Assembly (NCBI RefSeq): GCF_900312745.1
Contig: NZ_OMPD01000014.1
Coordinates: forward strand, 248,001-312,000
Source of the DNA: Aquimarina sp. AU58
Lineage (GTDB): Bacteria; Bacteroidota; Bacteroidia; Flavobacteriales; Flavobacteriaceae
DNA: 64,000 nucleotides
Direction of reading: 5' to 3'
The notes below the pieces were generated by a model that worked only from the letters and a program-made list of their open reading frames with translations, searched no databases and was not told the origin of the DNA. The position numbers were made by a program, and so were the translations under genes. Positions 34,470 through 43,167 of this stretch are shown here, one piece after another. Numbering within the stretch: the first letter of the stretch is position 1; the number at the start of each line of letters is the position of its first letter.

Positions 34470-35258
34470 ATGCTTAAAAATATCATTAACGGGATCAAAG
34501 CTTATTTCGGAACGTTTAAACTTATTTCAAAACTAGGATTATGGAAATTTTTTGCGATTCCTATTTTGATAAGCGTAATCACAGGATTATCTTTTGTAGC
34601 ATTAGTATATTTCTTTTCAGATAATCTGGGAGCTTTAATTTCTCGGATTTGGGTTTGGGAATGGGGATCAGAAACATTTGCAACCATTAGCACATATATT
34701 GGTGGGGTATTAATCCTGGTGATAGGATTAATACTATATAAGCACATTGTAATGGCCTTATCCGCTCCATTTATGAGTCCGGTTTCAGAAAAAGTAGAAA
34801 CGCATCTTCTGGGAGAAACAAATCATTCTCACCGTAATACATCTTTTAGCCAACAATTATCCAGAGGTATCCGTATTAACGTACGAAATCTATTTAGAGA
34901 GTTATTATTTATGATTCCGTTAATTATTTTAAGTTTTATTCCGGTTATTGGTATTGTAGCAACAATATTAATTTTTCTGATACAAGCATATTATGTAGGT
35001 TTTGGTAATATGGACTATACTATGGAACGTCATTTTAATTATAAAGAAAGTGTCCGGTTTGTAAGAAAAAATAGAGGAACTGCCATTGGTAACGGAATTG
35101 TGTTTGTACTCATGTTATTTATCCCAATTATAGGATTTATTATCACCTTACCTATATCTGTGGTTGCAGCTTCTACCGAAACTGTAAAAATTTTGAAAGA
35201 AAAAGGATTAATCGAACTAAAGAACGTTTCTGAGGAGATTTCCAAAATTGAAGCATAA
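34470..35258 (+). CDS. EI24 domain (CysZ-like) inner membrane protein
   Basis: The 262-residue protein starts MLKNIINGIKAYFGTFKLIS and has about four to six hydrophobic helices: FFAIPILISVITGLSFVALV, YIGGVLILVIGLILYKHIVM, LLFMIPLIILSFIPVIGIVA and GIVFVLMLFIPIIGFIITL. The segment ALSAPFMSPVSEKVE followed by a charged loop is typical of the EI24/CysZ family, in which CysZ mediates sulfate uptake. Most Bacteroidota members have no proven substrate. It sits between hemE and hemF; a role in moving a tetrapyrrole or anion is conceivable but unproved. Confidence 0.85.
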   Translation: MLKNIINGIKAYFGTFKLISKLGLWKFFAIPILISVITGLSFVALVYFFSDNLGALISRIWVWEWGSETFATISTYIGGVLILVIGLILYKHIVMALSAPFMSPVSEKVETHLLGETNHSHRNTSFSQQLSRGIRINVRNLFRELLFMIPLIILSFIPVIGIVATILIFLIQAYYVGFGNMDYTMERHFNYKESVRFVRKNRGTAIGNGIVFVLMLFIPIIGFIITLPISVVAASTETVKILKEKGLIELKNVSEEISKIEA

Positions 35259-35316
35259 TATCATAGCTAAATTCAATTGGCTTTTTAAGATCTGATAAAA
35301 AAATTATATAATTATA

Positions 35317-36219
35317 ATGAAAGATAAGTTTTATCAATACATACAAGACTTACAAGATACTATAACCTCAAAATTAGAAGAAATAGATGGTAAAGCTAAA
35401 TTTCAGGAAGATCTATGGGAGCGTTCTGAAGGAGGCGGAGGAAGAACCCGTGTGATCGAAAATGGAAATGTATTCGAAAAAGGAGGGGTGAATATTTCTG
35501 GAGTTCATGGGGCACTTCCCAAAGCCATGCAAAGCTATTTTAAAGTAGGTGAGGTTGACTTTTTTGCCTGTGGTTTATCATTAGTACTACATCCCAAAAA
35601 TCCAATGGTACCGACAGTACATGCCAATTGGCGTTATTTTGAAATGTATGATAAAAACGGAACAATTGTAGATAGCTGGTTTGGAGGAGGACAGGATTTA
35701 ACACCATACTATTTGTTTGATGAGGATGCAAGGCATTTTCACCAGGTATGTAAAAATTCTTGTGATAAACATGATCCAGATTTTTATACTGTATATAAAA
35801 AGAAATGTGATGAGTATTTCTATAATGCACATCGCGGAGAAGGCCGTGGAGTAGGAGGTTTATTTTTTGATTATTGTAAGGCCAATGATGAGATGTCGAT
35901 GCAAAACTGGTATGATTTTGTAACCGAAGTAGGAAATAGTTTTTTAGAAGCGTATACTCCAATTGTAGAAAAAAGAAAAGAGCTGCCATATACAGAAACG
36001 CAAAGAGATTGGCAGGAAATTCGACGTGGACGTTATGTAGAATTTAATCTGGTACATGATAAAGGAACTCTATTTGGGCTAAAAACTAATGGAAGAATAG
36101 AAAGTATTTTAATGAGTCTTCCTCCTCATGTACAATGGCGATATGATTACCACCCAGAAACGGGTAGCGAAGAAGCGCGATTAGTAGAAGTACTAACAAA
36201 CCCTGTAGATTGGGTATAA
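35317..36219 (+). CDS. hemF: Oxygen-dependent coproporphyrinogen III oxidase
   Basis: HemF converts coproporphyrinogen III to protoporphyrinogen IX using O2 in the cytoplasm. The 300-residue protein has the family motifs WERSEGGGGRTRVIENG, HPKNPMVPTVHANWRYFE, WFGGGQDLTPYYLF, HRGEGRGVGGLFFDY, RRGRYVEFNLVHDKGTLFGL and LPPHVQWRYDY. All are intact. It ends the heme gene run; the 306 bases after it hold no hemB, although that gene follows hemF in other flavobacteria as far as I recall. The organism therefore depends on oxygen at this step unless it also has hemN elsewhere. Confidence 0.97.
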   Translation: MKDKFYQYIQDLQDTITSKLEEIDGKAKFQEDLWERSEGGGGRTRVIENGNVFEKGGVNISGVHGALPKAMQSYFKVGEVDFFACGLSLVLHPKNPMVPTVHANWRYFEMYDKNGTIVDSWFGGGQDLTPYYLFDEDARHFHQVCKNSCDKHDPDFYTVYKKKCDEYFYNAHRGEGRGVGGLFFDYCKANDEMSMQNWYDFVTEVGNSFLEAYTPIVEKRKELPYTETQRDWQEIRRGRYVEFNLVHDKGTLFGLKTNGRIESILMSLPPHVQWRYDYHPETGSEEARLVEVLTNPVDWV

Positions 36220-36526
36220 TACCTTTATAACTTGAGTTTATTGTAGTAAAAGCATTTTTTCTTGATCAATAAGAGAAAGAAGATGTTAATATTAATGTAG
36301 AAAATTTTATTTCCAATTTAGACCATAGAGTATGATAATTGGCCGTTTTATCACATGGTGTAATGCCATATAATACTTACTTAAAACTTAAAATAGAAAG
36401 AAAAAATCAGTTAAAGTGCTTAAAAATTCGGCTGAATGACAATTATGTGGTTTTTTTTTATTAACTTGCAAGACAATCATTTAGGGCTTATCTATATAAT
36501 GTTATAATAATTAACACAAATGCCTT
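36220..36526. other. Intergenic region after hemF
   Basis: Some 306 AT-rich bases with no gene, no clear terminator and only short hairpins (for example ATGG-TGTAAT-GCCAT near 36356). A promoter for the lipoprotein gene at 36527 should lie in it but is not obvious. Confidence 0.5.
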
Positions 36527-37129
36527 ATGAAAAAAATTCTACTATTGCTAATCGTAATCCTTATTGTAGGATGCGAATTTTTACCCAAAGAATCTAAGTT
36601 TTCTAAGTTTTCGAAAAACACAATCGAATTTAGAAACAATACTATTGTGCTTACCAGTGCCTATTCTAAAACATCTCCCGAAGAATTTAAAAGCAGATTA
36701 GATTCATTAGAAAATAAACCAAAGTTTAAAAAGGTTGCTTTACATGAATTAAAAAAAATAGAAGATAAAAAAGTAGATTTCGAACTATTTGTTGATGAAA
36801 ATAATGTAGAAAACTACGTATTTATCTATACTTGTGATTTCTATCAGTTTGATGAGCATAGAGCCGCTAGAGTCGTTGCTGCACTTAATGATCAATTGCA
36901 AGATGAATCTAATATTCAGGAAGTAAAATATAAAAGAATTCATGGTCGTTTTTTCTTTACTCCAACATCAAAAGTAGTTAAGCTTAAATATTTAAAAGCT
37001 TATAAAAAAGATAGAAAATTCCAGACAGAATATATAGTTGCTTCAAAATCAGGAGGAATCGGATTGTTGATTAGTAACCTGGAGGATATTGATTTTGAAA
37101 GTTCTATAAAGCGATTTGCTTCAAAATAA
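36527..37129 (+). CDS. Hypothetical lipoprotein
   Basis: A 200-residue protein with a classic lipoprotein signal: MKK, hydrophobic LLLLIVILIVG and the lipobox Cys in VGCE. The mature part is Lys- and Glu-rich, with segments such as KKIEDKKVDFELFVDE and a final SGGIGLLISNLEDIDF. I recognise no domain. The Glu right after Cys and following Pro-Lys would allow surface or periplasmic placement. It is followed after 46 bases by another small lipoprotein gene, and the pair may form a unit, although a hairpin at 37128-37160 lies between them. Confidence 0.75.
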   Translation: MKKILLLLIVILIVGCEFLPKESKFSKFSKNTIEFRNNTIVLTSAYSKTSPEEFKSRLDSLENKPKFKKVALHELKKIEDKKVDFELFVDENNVENYVFIYTCDFYQFDEHRAARVVAALNDQLQDESNIQEVKYKRIHGRFFFTPTSKVVKLKYLKAYKKDRKFQTEYIVASKSGGIGLLISNLEDIDFESSIKRFASK

Positions 37130-37160
37130 GATAAGGAGATAGTAATTTATCTTTTATCTT
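37128..37160 (+). terminator. Imperfect hairpin between two lipoprotein genes
   Basis: AAGATAAGGAGATA (37128-37141) pairs with TATCTTTTATCTT (37148-37160) with a small bulge. It may be an attenuator or terminator. The right arm also contains TATCTTGC (37155-37162), a promoter-like -7 box 13 bases before the next ATG. Confidence 0.35.
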
Positions 37161-37175
37161 GCTTCTTTTCTAAAG

Positions 37176-37583
37176 ATGATGCATAGAATAAAGGTAGTTT
37201 TTGTTATTATTTTCGTTGTGAGTTGTGCTCGTAGTGTAGAGCCAACGGTAGAAAATATTAATAAAATATTTACGTCTAAAGATTTTACTTTTGAGTTTAA
37301 CAGCCATACCGGGGATAAAAAATCTCTTAGTTTTAGGAATGATTATCTAGTTTATAAAAGTGATAAACCTACATATCGCAGAGAAATAAGTTACGACGAG
37401 GTACTTTTGATTAATGACTTTATTCAAAAGATTGTTAATCGTCATTCTAAAATATTAGACCCCGAGACCTCCTCACATTATATTATAAAAAATACAGCGT
37501 ATAAAGTAGTAATCATACCAGATCAGGAAGATTACTACTTTGATGCTTTACTTAAAACATTAAAACTTGATACGGTAAAATAA
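37176..37583 (+). CDS. Hypothetical small lipoprotein
   Basis: The 135-residue protein begins MMHRIKVVFVIIFVVSCARS, a lipoprotein signal with Cys at 17. The rest has strand-like blocks (FTFEFNSHTG, SLSFRNDYLVY, YKVVIIPDQEDYYF) and no domain I know. It is the second of two small lipoprotein genes on the plus strand and converges on the histidine kinase gene, with 6 bases between the stops. Confidence 0.72.
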   Translation: MMHRIKVVFVIIFVVSCARSVEPTVENINKIFTSKDFTFEFNSHTGDKKSLSFRNDYLVYKSDKPTYRREISYDEVLLINDFIQKIVNRHSKILDPETSSHYIIKNTAYKVVIIPDQEDYYFDALLKTLKLDTVK

Positions 37584-37589
37584 ATAATA

Positions 37590-38942
37590 TTACTCAAAAA
37601 GTAATGAAAAAGAAGTCTCCTTATTAGGTATAGAGTGAACCGTTAGACTACCTCCATGCATATGCATTATTTGTTTAGAAAGACTTAAGCCTATACCTGT
37701 ACCATCGTTTTTTGTGGTAAAAAAAGGTATAAATATCTGGCTCATGATATCAGGATGTATGCCCGGGCCATTATCTTTAACTGTTATGTATTTTTTTCCT
37801 TCAGTAGTAATTCCAACAATAAACATAAGAGTTGCTTTTTCGGTATCTTTTAAAGCTTGAATTGCATTTTTACAAAGGTTTAGCAATATCTGAGTAATTA
37901 GCTTTTCGTCTGCATAAATTTCGAGATCTTCTGTAGTAGTAAGCATGTCAAAAGAAATGACATTAAAGTCAATTTCCTGGCTCATCAAAACTTTTACCTT
38001 CTCTAATAATTCATCTACTTTAATTATTTTCTTATCGGGTACAGGTACATTTAAGAAGCTACGATACGACTGTACAAAACTCATTAAATCATTTCCCTGA
38101 TTTTTGATTACTTCTAGTCCTTTTGCAGTATTATGAATTTTATTTTCATCAATTGCTGTAACCGGTATGATCCCGCTTTTATCCTTATAATATCCCAAAA
38201 TAGATTCTGATATTGAAGTAATGGGAGTAACAGAGTTCATAATTTCGTGAGTCAAAACTCTAATGAGTTTTATCCACGAATCTGTTTCTTTTTCGTCTAA
38301 TTCGTTATGGATATCTTGTATGGTTATTAATCTTAAAACTTCGTTATTTAATACTATTTCTGAAGATTTAATAGACAACTGTATCGTCTCTCGCTCGTTG
38401 GTAAGTTGAAAGAGTTTTCGTTCAAATGGTTTAATATTATTAAATAAGTCATACAATTTTTTATCAACCTGCACTAGCTGTTTTATATGGTTTAGAGGAG
38501 TATAATTTAGTAATTTTTCGACTTTAGGATTGTTAAAAAGAATATGCCCTTTATGATTAAAAGTCAAAATACCAATTTCTGCTTGCTTTAGTATTTCTTG
38601 GTAATACTGTTCCTGTGTCTGGTTTTTTAAGTGTACTTTTCGAATTACATCATTAAGACTATTAAGGCTCTGATTTAATTCGTTAAATGATTTTGGGCCT
38701 CCTTTTTCGGGAAATCGAAGTGTGAAATCTTCATTTTTAATTGAATTAAAAAAGTAGGCAATCTTTCTATTATTATGGTTTAGATATTGGATTAAAAATA
38801 TCGTTTGTAATGAAAGTAATAATAGAACAAAAAAAGACAAAATATACAATTCTTTAAAAAACGCAAAGGCTAATATCAATGCAGTTAAGGAAAGCATTAC
38901 TACTCTTAGGATTAATTTTGTATAGAGATTTTGGCTTACCAT
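37590..38942 (-). CDS. Intramembrane-type sensor histidine kinase partnered with an NtrC regulator
   Basis: The 450-residue protein has two hydrophobic helices almost back to back in residues 10-52 with no periplasmic sensor domain between them, then a HAMP-like linker, a PAS-like region (EIGILTFNHKGHILFNNPKVEKLL), an H-box HEIMNSVTPI with the phospho-accepting His, and a HATPase domain with NLCKNAIQAL, DNGPGI and GTGIGLSLSKQIM. This is the NtrY-like layout of kinases that feed NtrC-type activators. The signal is probably met within or at the membrane, or through another protein. Its start overlaps the stop of the regulator gene by one base (TAATG), so the pair is translated together, with the regulator first. 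Confidence 0.93.
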   Translation of the reverse strand: MVSQNLYTKLILRVVMLSLTALILAFAFFKELYILSFFVLLLLSLQTIFLIQYLNHNNRKIAYFFNSIKNEDFTLRFPEKGGPKSFNELNQSLNSLNDVIRKVHLKNQTQEQYYQEILKQAEIGILTFNHKGHILFNNPKVEKLLNYTPLNHIKQLVQVDKKLYDLFNNIKPFERKLFQLTNERETIQLSIKSSEIVLNNEVLRLITIQDIHNELDEKETDSWIKLIRVLTHEIMNSVTPITSISESILGYYKDKSGIIPVTAIDENKIHNTAKGLEVIKNQGNDLMSFVQSYRSFLNVPVPDKKIIKVDELLEKVKVLMSQEIDFNVISFDMLTTTEDLEIYADEKLITQILLNLCKNAIQALKDTEKATLMFIVGITTEGKKYITVKDNGPGIHPDIMSQIFIPFFTTKNDGTGIGLSLSKQIMHMHGGSLTVHSIPNKETSFSLLFE

Positions 38943-40309
38943 TAGTTTTCTGATTTTTTTATTTTGTTATATAAAGTCTGTCTCGAAATACCAAGTTGAT
39001 TTGCAGCAGCACTATAGTTTCCATTATGTTTGTCAAGTGCTTTGGCAATCATGAGTCGTTCCATTTCATCAAGAGTCTCAGGACCTTTATCCAAAGAAAC
39101 CCCTGGGCTGTTACTCAATAAAAAATCTGTTGGTTTCAATACATTTCCTTCACATAAAATTACTGCTCTTTCTATTGTGTGTTGTAACTCTCTTACATTT
39201 CCTGGCCAGCGATATCCCATTAATTTTTCTTCGGCAGCAGTATTTATTCGAAGTGACGATTTGCCATATTTTGTCGCGAATTTTTTTAAATAAAAATCTG
39301 CAAGTATCAGGATATCATTATTTCGTTCTCGCAATGGAGGTACTTCAATATGAATCGTATTTATCCTATATAATAAATCTTCGCGAAAAATACCTTCATC
39401 TACCATTTGATTAAGGTTGCAATTAGTGGCACAAACCAGGCGTATGTTTACGGAGATAGGTTTATTAGAACCAACCCTTACAACTGTTCTGTTTTGTATT
39501 GCAGATAATAGTTTGGCTTGTGTTTGTAGTGATAAGTTTCCGATTTCGTCAAGAAACAAAGAACCGTTGTTTGCTGCTTCAAACTTTCCTGCGCGATCTT
39601 CTTTGGCATCTGTAAAAGCTCCTTTGGTATGACCAAAAAGTTCACTTTCAAATAATGTTTCTGATATTGAGCCCATATCTACTCCAATAAAAACCTCGTT
39701 TTTTCGGGGAGACATTCTATGTAATTCTCTGGCAATTAGTTCTTTTCCTGTTCCGTTTTCACCTGTGATTAAAACGTTAACATCTGTTTTTGCCACTTTT
39801 CTAACTAGGTTTAAGACAGCAGTTAGTGCTTTAGAGTTACCAATAATATAGTTGCTGTCTTGATTGATAACCTGTTTTAGGTGGTTTTCTTTCTGCTTTA
39901 GTTCTTGTACTTCTTTTCTGGATTTACGAAGTAAAAAAGCAGACTTTATTGTAGCCAGTAGCTTTTCATTATTCCAGGGTTTTAATATAAAATCGGTAGC
40001 TCCTTCTTTTAACGCTTTTACAGCAAGATCGACAGCACCATAAGCCGTCATCATAATTACCGAAGTATGAGGAGCTTTTTTCTTTATTTCTCTAAGCCAG
40101 AATAAACCTTCATTTCCTGTATTGACACCGGCAGAAAAATTCATATCTAATGCCACAATATCATAATCACTTAGATTGTGCAACGAAGAAATTTGATTGG
40201 GATTAGAAATTGTTTTAATGTGTTTGTACTCAAACTGCAATAAAATTTCTAATGCGCTTAAAACACTCTTATTATCATCAATGATTAAAATTTTTCCATC
40301 CTGCATCAT
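38942..40309 (-). CDS. NtrC-family sigma-54-dependent response regulator
   Basis: The 455-residue protein has a receiver domain (residues 1-125; acceptor Asp55 in VALDMNF, Thr in MMTAYG, Lys in ILKPW), a AAA+ sigma-54 activation domain with Walker A GENGTGKE, GAFTDA loop in GHTKGAFTDA, Walker B GSLFLDEIG and the Arg-rich RLVCATN and REDLLYRIN, and a C-terminal Fis-type HTH (NYSAAANQLGISRQTLYNKI). The sigma-54 contact loop reads GAFTDA rather than the canonical GAFTGA. It is divergent from the TolC-HlyD-ABC array and almost certainly controls it; a TGGCAC element lies upstream of TolC. Expression of both divergent units may be autoregulated. Confidence 0.95.
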   Translation of the reverse strand: MMQDGKILIIDDNKSVLSALEILLQFEYKHIKTISNPNQISSLHNLSDYDIVALDMNFSAGVNTGNEGLFWLREIKKKAPHTSVIMMTAYGAVDLAVKALKEGATDFILKPWNNEKLLATIKSAFLLRKSRKEVQELKQKENHLKQVINQDSNYIIGNSKALTAVLNLVRKVAKTDVNVLITGENGTGKELIARELHRMSPRKNEVFIGVDMGSISETLFESELFGHTKGAFTDAKEDRAGKFEAANNGSLFLDEIGNLSLQTQAKLLSAIQNRTVVRVGSNKPISVNIRLVCATNCNLNQMVDEGIFREDLLYRINTIHIEVPPLRERNNDILILADFYLKKFATKYGKSSLRINTAAEEKLMGYRWPGNVRELQHTIERAVILCEGNVLKPTDFLLSNSPGVSLDKGPETLDEMERLMIAKALDKHNGNYSAAANQLGISRQTLYNKIKKSEN

Positions 40310-40367
40310 TTATTATTTAAGTTACCATAGTAAAACTACAAATTTGAGACAGTACTCCTATAGAGGT

Positions 40368-40404
40368 GTAAAATTATTTGACACTATTTGTATAATAATT
40401 TTAC
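40368..40404. promoter_or_regulatory. Inverted repeat, possible enhancer site for the NtrC-type regulator
   Basis: GTAAAATTATT (40368-40378) is repeated in exact inverted form at 40394-40404 with 15 bases between. It lies 60-95 bases upstream of the regulator start and 65-100 bases before the sigma-54-like element, where an upstream activator site would be expected. Confidence 0.4.
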
Positions 40405-40468
40405 ATTTTAAAAATTCAATATAAATGCTTTTTATGTTAATGTATTGATATGTAATGTTTTGTGTTTT

Positions 40469-40485
40469 TGGCACGGCATTAGGTT
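40469..40485 (+). promoter_or_regulatory. Sigma-54-like -24 element upstream of the export array
   Basis: TTGGCACG (40468-40475) is a full match to the -24 box of sigma-54 promoters. The -12 position at the right distance reads TAGG instead of TTGC, so the match is partial. A second TTGGCA at 40491 lacks a -12 partner. Start of tolC is 50 bases on, leaving room for a short leader. Confidence 0.42.
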
Positions 40486-40522
40486 ATGGTTTGGCATCAA
40501 AACGTTATTTAAGTGTTTATAA

Positions 40523-41884
40523 ATGATAAAGTCTAAAAACAAAATCTTATATTTTCTCTTGATCTTGATATCAAATACAATGTATTCTCAAGAATCATGG
40601 TCATTAGATGACTGTGTAGCCTATGCTGTAGATCATAATTTACAACTCAAGGATTTTAAATACAATCAGGATGCTAACAAAGAAACATATCGGCAATCGG
40701 TAAGAAATTTATTGCCAAGTATCAATGCATTTTCAGATTATAATATTCGATATGGAAGATCGGTAGATCCCAATAATAACAATATTGTAAACACTGATTT
40801 TTTCTCTAATAATTATAGGTTGAATGCAGAAATTGATTTGTTTAGAGGTTTTCAAAAAATAAACACAATCAAAGCTTCAAAATTTTTGAATAAAGCAGCA
40901 AATGAAGAAGTGCTGCATCAAAAATATCTACTGGCATTTAGAGTAATGTCTGCTTTTTATGATATTCAGTTTATGGAAGGACTTTTAACCATTTCTAAAG
41001 AACAAGAAGAAGTATCCACTACTAATTATACACTTGTAAAAAGACAAGTAGAACTTGGTCAAAAAGCAAAAGCTGATTTGTATGAAGCAGAATCTGCATT
41101 ATTAGCCGATCAATTATTGGTTACTCAAAATGAGAATAATGTAGCAGCTGCAAAACTTAAACTCATACAAGAAATGAACTTAGAAGATGTTACTACTATT
41201 TCTATTCAATCTTCTCTTATAGAAGCCGATGATAATGTGGATGTTTTTAAAGCAAATAGAGATTCTATTTACAGTAAAGCGACAACTTTTGTTCCTATCA
41301 TAAAAGCACAAGAGTTAAAAGCAAAAGCAGCCAAAAAGCAATTAGCCATAGCCAGAGGGGGCTTGTACCCCTCTCTGTCTTTTTTTGCAGGTTATCAAAC
41401 AGGATTTTATGAAACCAATGTTAATGACAATACAGGAAGAGTTATTTCTTTTAAAAATCAGATTAAAGATAATGTCTCAAAATATGTTGGAGTTTCGCTT
41501 AACATTCCTATCAGTAATGGATGGTCAAATCGGTCACGTGTAAAACAGCAAAAGGTAGAAATGATGAGAGCAGACAATAATTTTGATATTCAAAAACAAG
41601 AACTGTTTAAACTAATACAACAACTTGTTCAGGAAGGAGATGCACTACGTTTTGAATATCAACAGAGTTCGCAAAAAATGAATGCACAGGTATTAACTTT
41701 TAAGATAGCACAAAAGAGATATGAAAAAGGGTTGATAAGTGCTATAGAACTTAACCAATCTAAAAACTTATTAGCCAACTCACAAAACGAAAACCTACAG
41801 GTACAATTACGTTTAAAAGTAAACGAAAGCACATTGGATTTTTATAATGGATTACCTGTTTTTAATATAAATAGAGCACAATAA
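40523..41884 (+). CDS. TolC family outer membrane efflux protein
   Basis: The 453-residue protein has a signal peptide ending near TMYSQ, then the OEP family opening ESWSLDDCVAYAVDHNLQLK, two long helical coiled-coil regions per repeat, and barrel-forming segments such as SINAFSDYNIRYG and LSFFAGYQTGFYET. Trimers form the outer membrane exit duct of tripartite exporters. It is the first gene of the array and begins 50 bases after the TGGCAC element. The stop is one base from the HlyD-type gene start, so the two are coupled. Confidence 0.94.
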   Translation: MIKSKNKILYFLLILISNTMYSQESWSLDDCVAYAVDHNLQLKDFKYNQDANKETYRQSVRNLLPSINAFSDYNIRYGRSVDPNNNNIVNTDFFSNNYRLNAEIDLFRGFQKINTIKASKFLNKAANEEVLHQKYLLAFRVMSAFYDIQFMEGLLTISKEQEEVSTTNYTLVKRQVELGQKAKADLYEAESALLADQLLVTQNENNVAAAKLKLIQEMNLEDVTTISIQSSLIEADDNVDVFKANRDSIYSKATTFVPIIKAQELKAKAAKKQLAIARGGLYPSLSFFAGYQTGFYETNVNDNTGRVISFKNQIKDNVSKYVGVSLNIPISNGWSNRSRVKQQKVEMMRADNNFDIQKQELFKLIQQLVQEGDALRFEYQQSSQKMNAQVLTFKIAQKRYEKGLISAIELNQSKNLLANSQNENLQVQLRLKVNESTLDFYNGLPVFNINRAQ

Positions 41885-41885
41885 A

Positions 41886-43136
41886 ATGGATATAAAAATT
41901 GAAAAGAAAAAAGGGTTAAGACCTAAACATTATGGATACATTGCTATAGGTATAGTATTGTTTTTTGTAGGTTGGAAAATGGTATTCGGAAACTCGGCAG
42001 CTACATTTAGAACAGAAAAAGAAAAATTGTCGATAGCAGAAGTTTCTTTTGGGAAATTTGATGATTATATTACCATTAATGGTGCAGTAGCCCCAATAAG
42101 TACAATTTATATGGATGCTTATGAAGGAGGTAGAGTAACAGAAAAGCTTATCGAAGAAGGAGCGATGGTAAAAAAAGGAGATATTATATTAAGGTTAGAA
42201 AATAGTGCTCTTTATGAACAGATTTTGGCTAGTGAAAGTAATTTAGCATTAAAACAGAATGACCTTCGTTCTACAAAGTTGACTTTTGATTCTAGACAAG
42301 TAGAAGGCCAAAAAGACCTGGTGAGCTCAGAATATGAATTACAAAAATTGAAGCGAAATTATGAACAGAGTAAGGCTTTGTTTGATGATGAATTGATTTC
42401 TCGGGAAGAATATCTAATTTCAAAAGAAAACTATGAGCTATCCAAAAAACGACATGAAATAATTAAGCTTCAAACAGAACAAGATAAATCTCTTCGAGCT
42501 ACTTCTTTATCAGGATTAGATACCGATCTGGAGCGTATGCAAAAAACACTTTCTATGGTGTATGAACGTTTGGATCATCTAAATGTAAGAGCTCCTGCCG
42601 ATGGTCAATTAGGATTTTTAGATGCAGAAATAGGTCAGAATATAAGACAAGGACAACGCATAGGGCAGATAAATGTATTAACAGATTATAAAATAGAAGC
42701 AACAATAGACGAGCATTATATAGATAGAGTAAAAAGAGATTTAACCGCAGTGTTAGATCGTAATGGTAAAGAATATCAACTTCGCCTTCGTAAAGTATAT
42801 CCCGAGGTACGCAACGGGAAATTTAAAGTAGACCTGGTTTTTGCAGATCAAAAACCCGAAACTATACGAACAGGGCAGAGCTATAATATAAAACTGCAAC
42901 TAGGAGCATCAAATGATGCACTTTTACTACCTCGAGGAAGTTTTTTCCAGAGTACCGGAGGGCAATGGATTTTTGTTGTGGATGCTTCGGGCGAAGTAGC
43001 ATGGAAAAGAGCCATACGTATAGGGAAACAAAACTCGAGATATTATGAATTACTCGAAGGACTAGAAGCAGGAGAAAAAGTAATTACTTCAAACTATGAT
43101 AGTTTTGGAGACGCCGAAAAAATAATTTTAAAATAA
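41886..43136 (+). CDS. HlyD/MacA-type periplasmic adaptor (membrane fusion) protein
   Basis: The 416-residue protein has an N-terminal membrane anchor (HYGYIAIGIVLFFVGWKMVF), a barrel-sandwich half (YEGGRVTEKLIEEGAMVKKGDIILRLEN), a long coiled-coil hairpin of about 110 residues (Leu/Lys/Glu-rich, SNLALKQ to LDHLNV), the second lipoyl half (VRAPADGQLGFLDAEIGQNI), a beta-barrel and a membrane-proximal domain. It would bridge the inner membrane permease and TolC and is most like adaptors that work with ABC permeases. The TolC gene precedes it by one base; the ATPase follows at 31 bases. Confidence 0.93.
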   Translation: MDIKIEKKKGLRPKHYGYIAIGIVLFFVGWKMVFGNSAATFRTEKEKLSIAEVSFGKFDDYITINGAVAPISTIYMDAYEGGRVTEKLIEEGAMVKKGDIILRLENSALYEQILASESNLALKQNDLRSTKLTFDSRQVEGQKDLVSSEYELQKLKRNYEQSKALFDDELISREEYLISKENYELSKKRHEIIKLQTEQDKSLRATSLSGLDTDLERMQKTLSMVYERLDHLNVRAPADGQLGFLDAEIGQNIRQGQRIGQINVLTDYKIEATIDEHYIDRVKRDLTAVLDRNGKEYQLRLRKVYPEVRNGKFKVDLVFADQKPETIRTGQSYNIKLQLGASNDALLLPRGSFFQSTGGQWIFVVDASGEVAWKRAIRIGKQNSRYYELLEGLEAGEKVITSNYDSFGDAEKIILK

Positions 43137-43167
43137 ATAGCATTTAGAAAATAAAATCAATCAAAAA

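Noticed and set aside
37589..37605. Short hairpin ATTACT-CAAAA-AGTAAT at the convergent gene ends
   Set aside because: Stem of only 6 A/T-rich pairs, no T run, and it lies inside the kinase C-terminal coding region.
40491..40508. Second TTGGCA as another sigma-54 promoter before tolC
   Set aside because: No GC-containing -12 box at the proper 10-base spacing and very close to the start codon.
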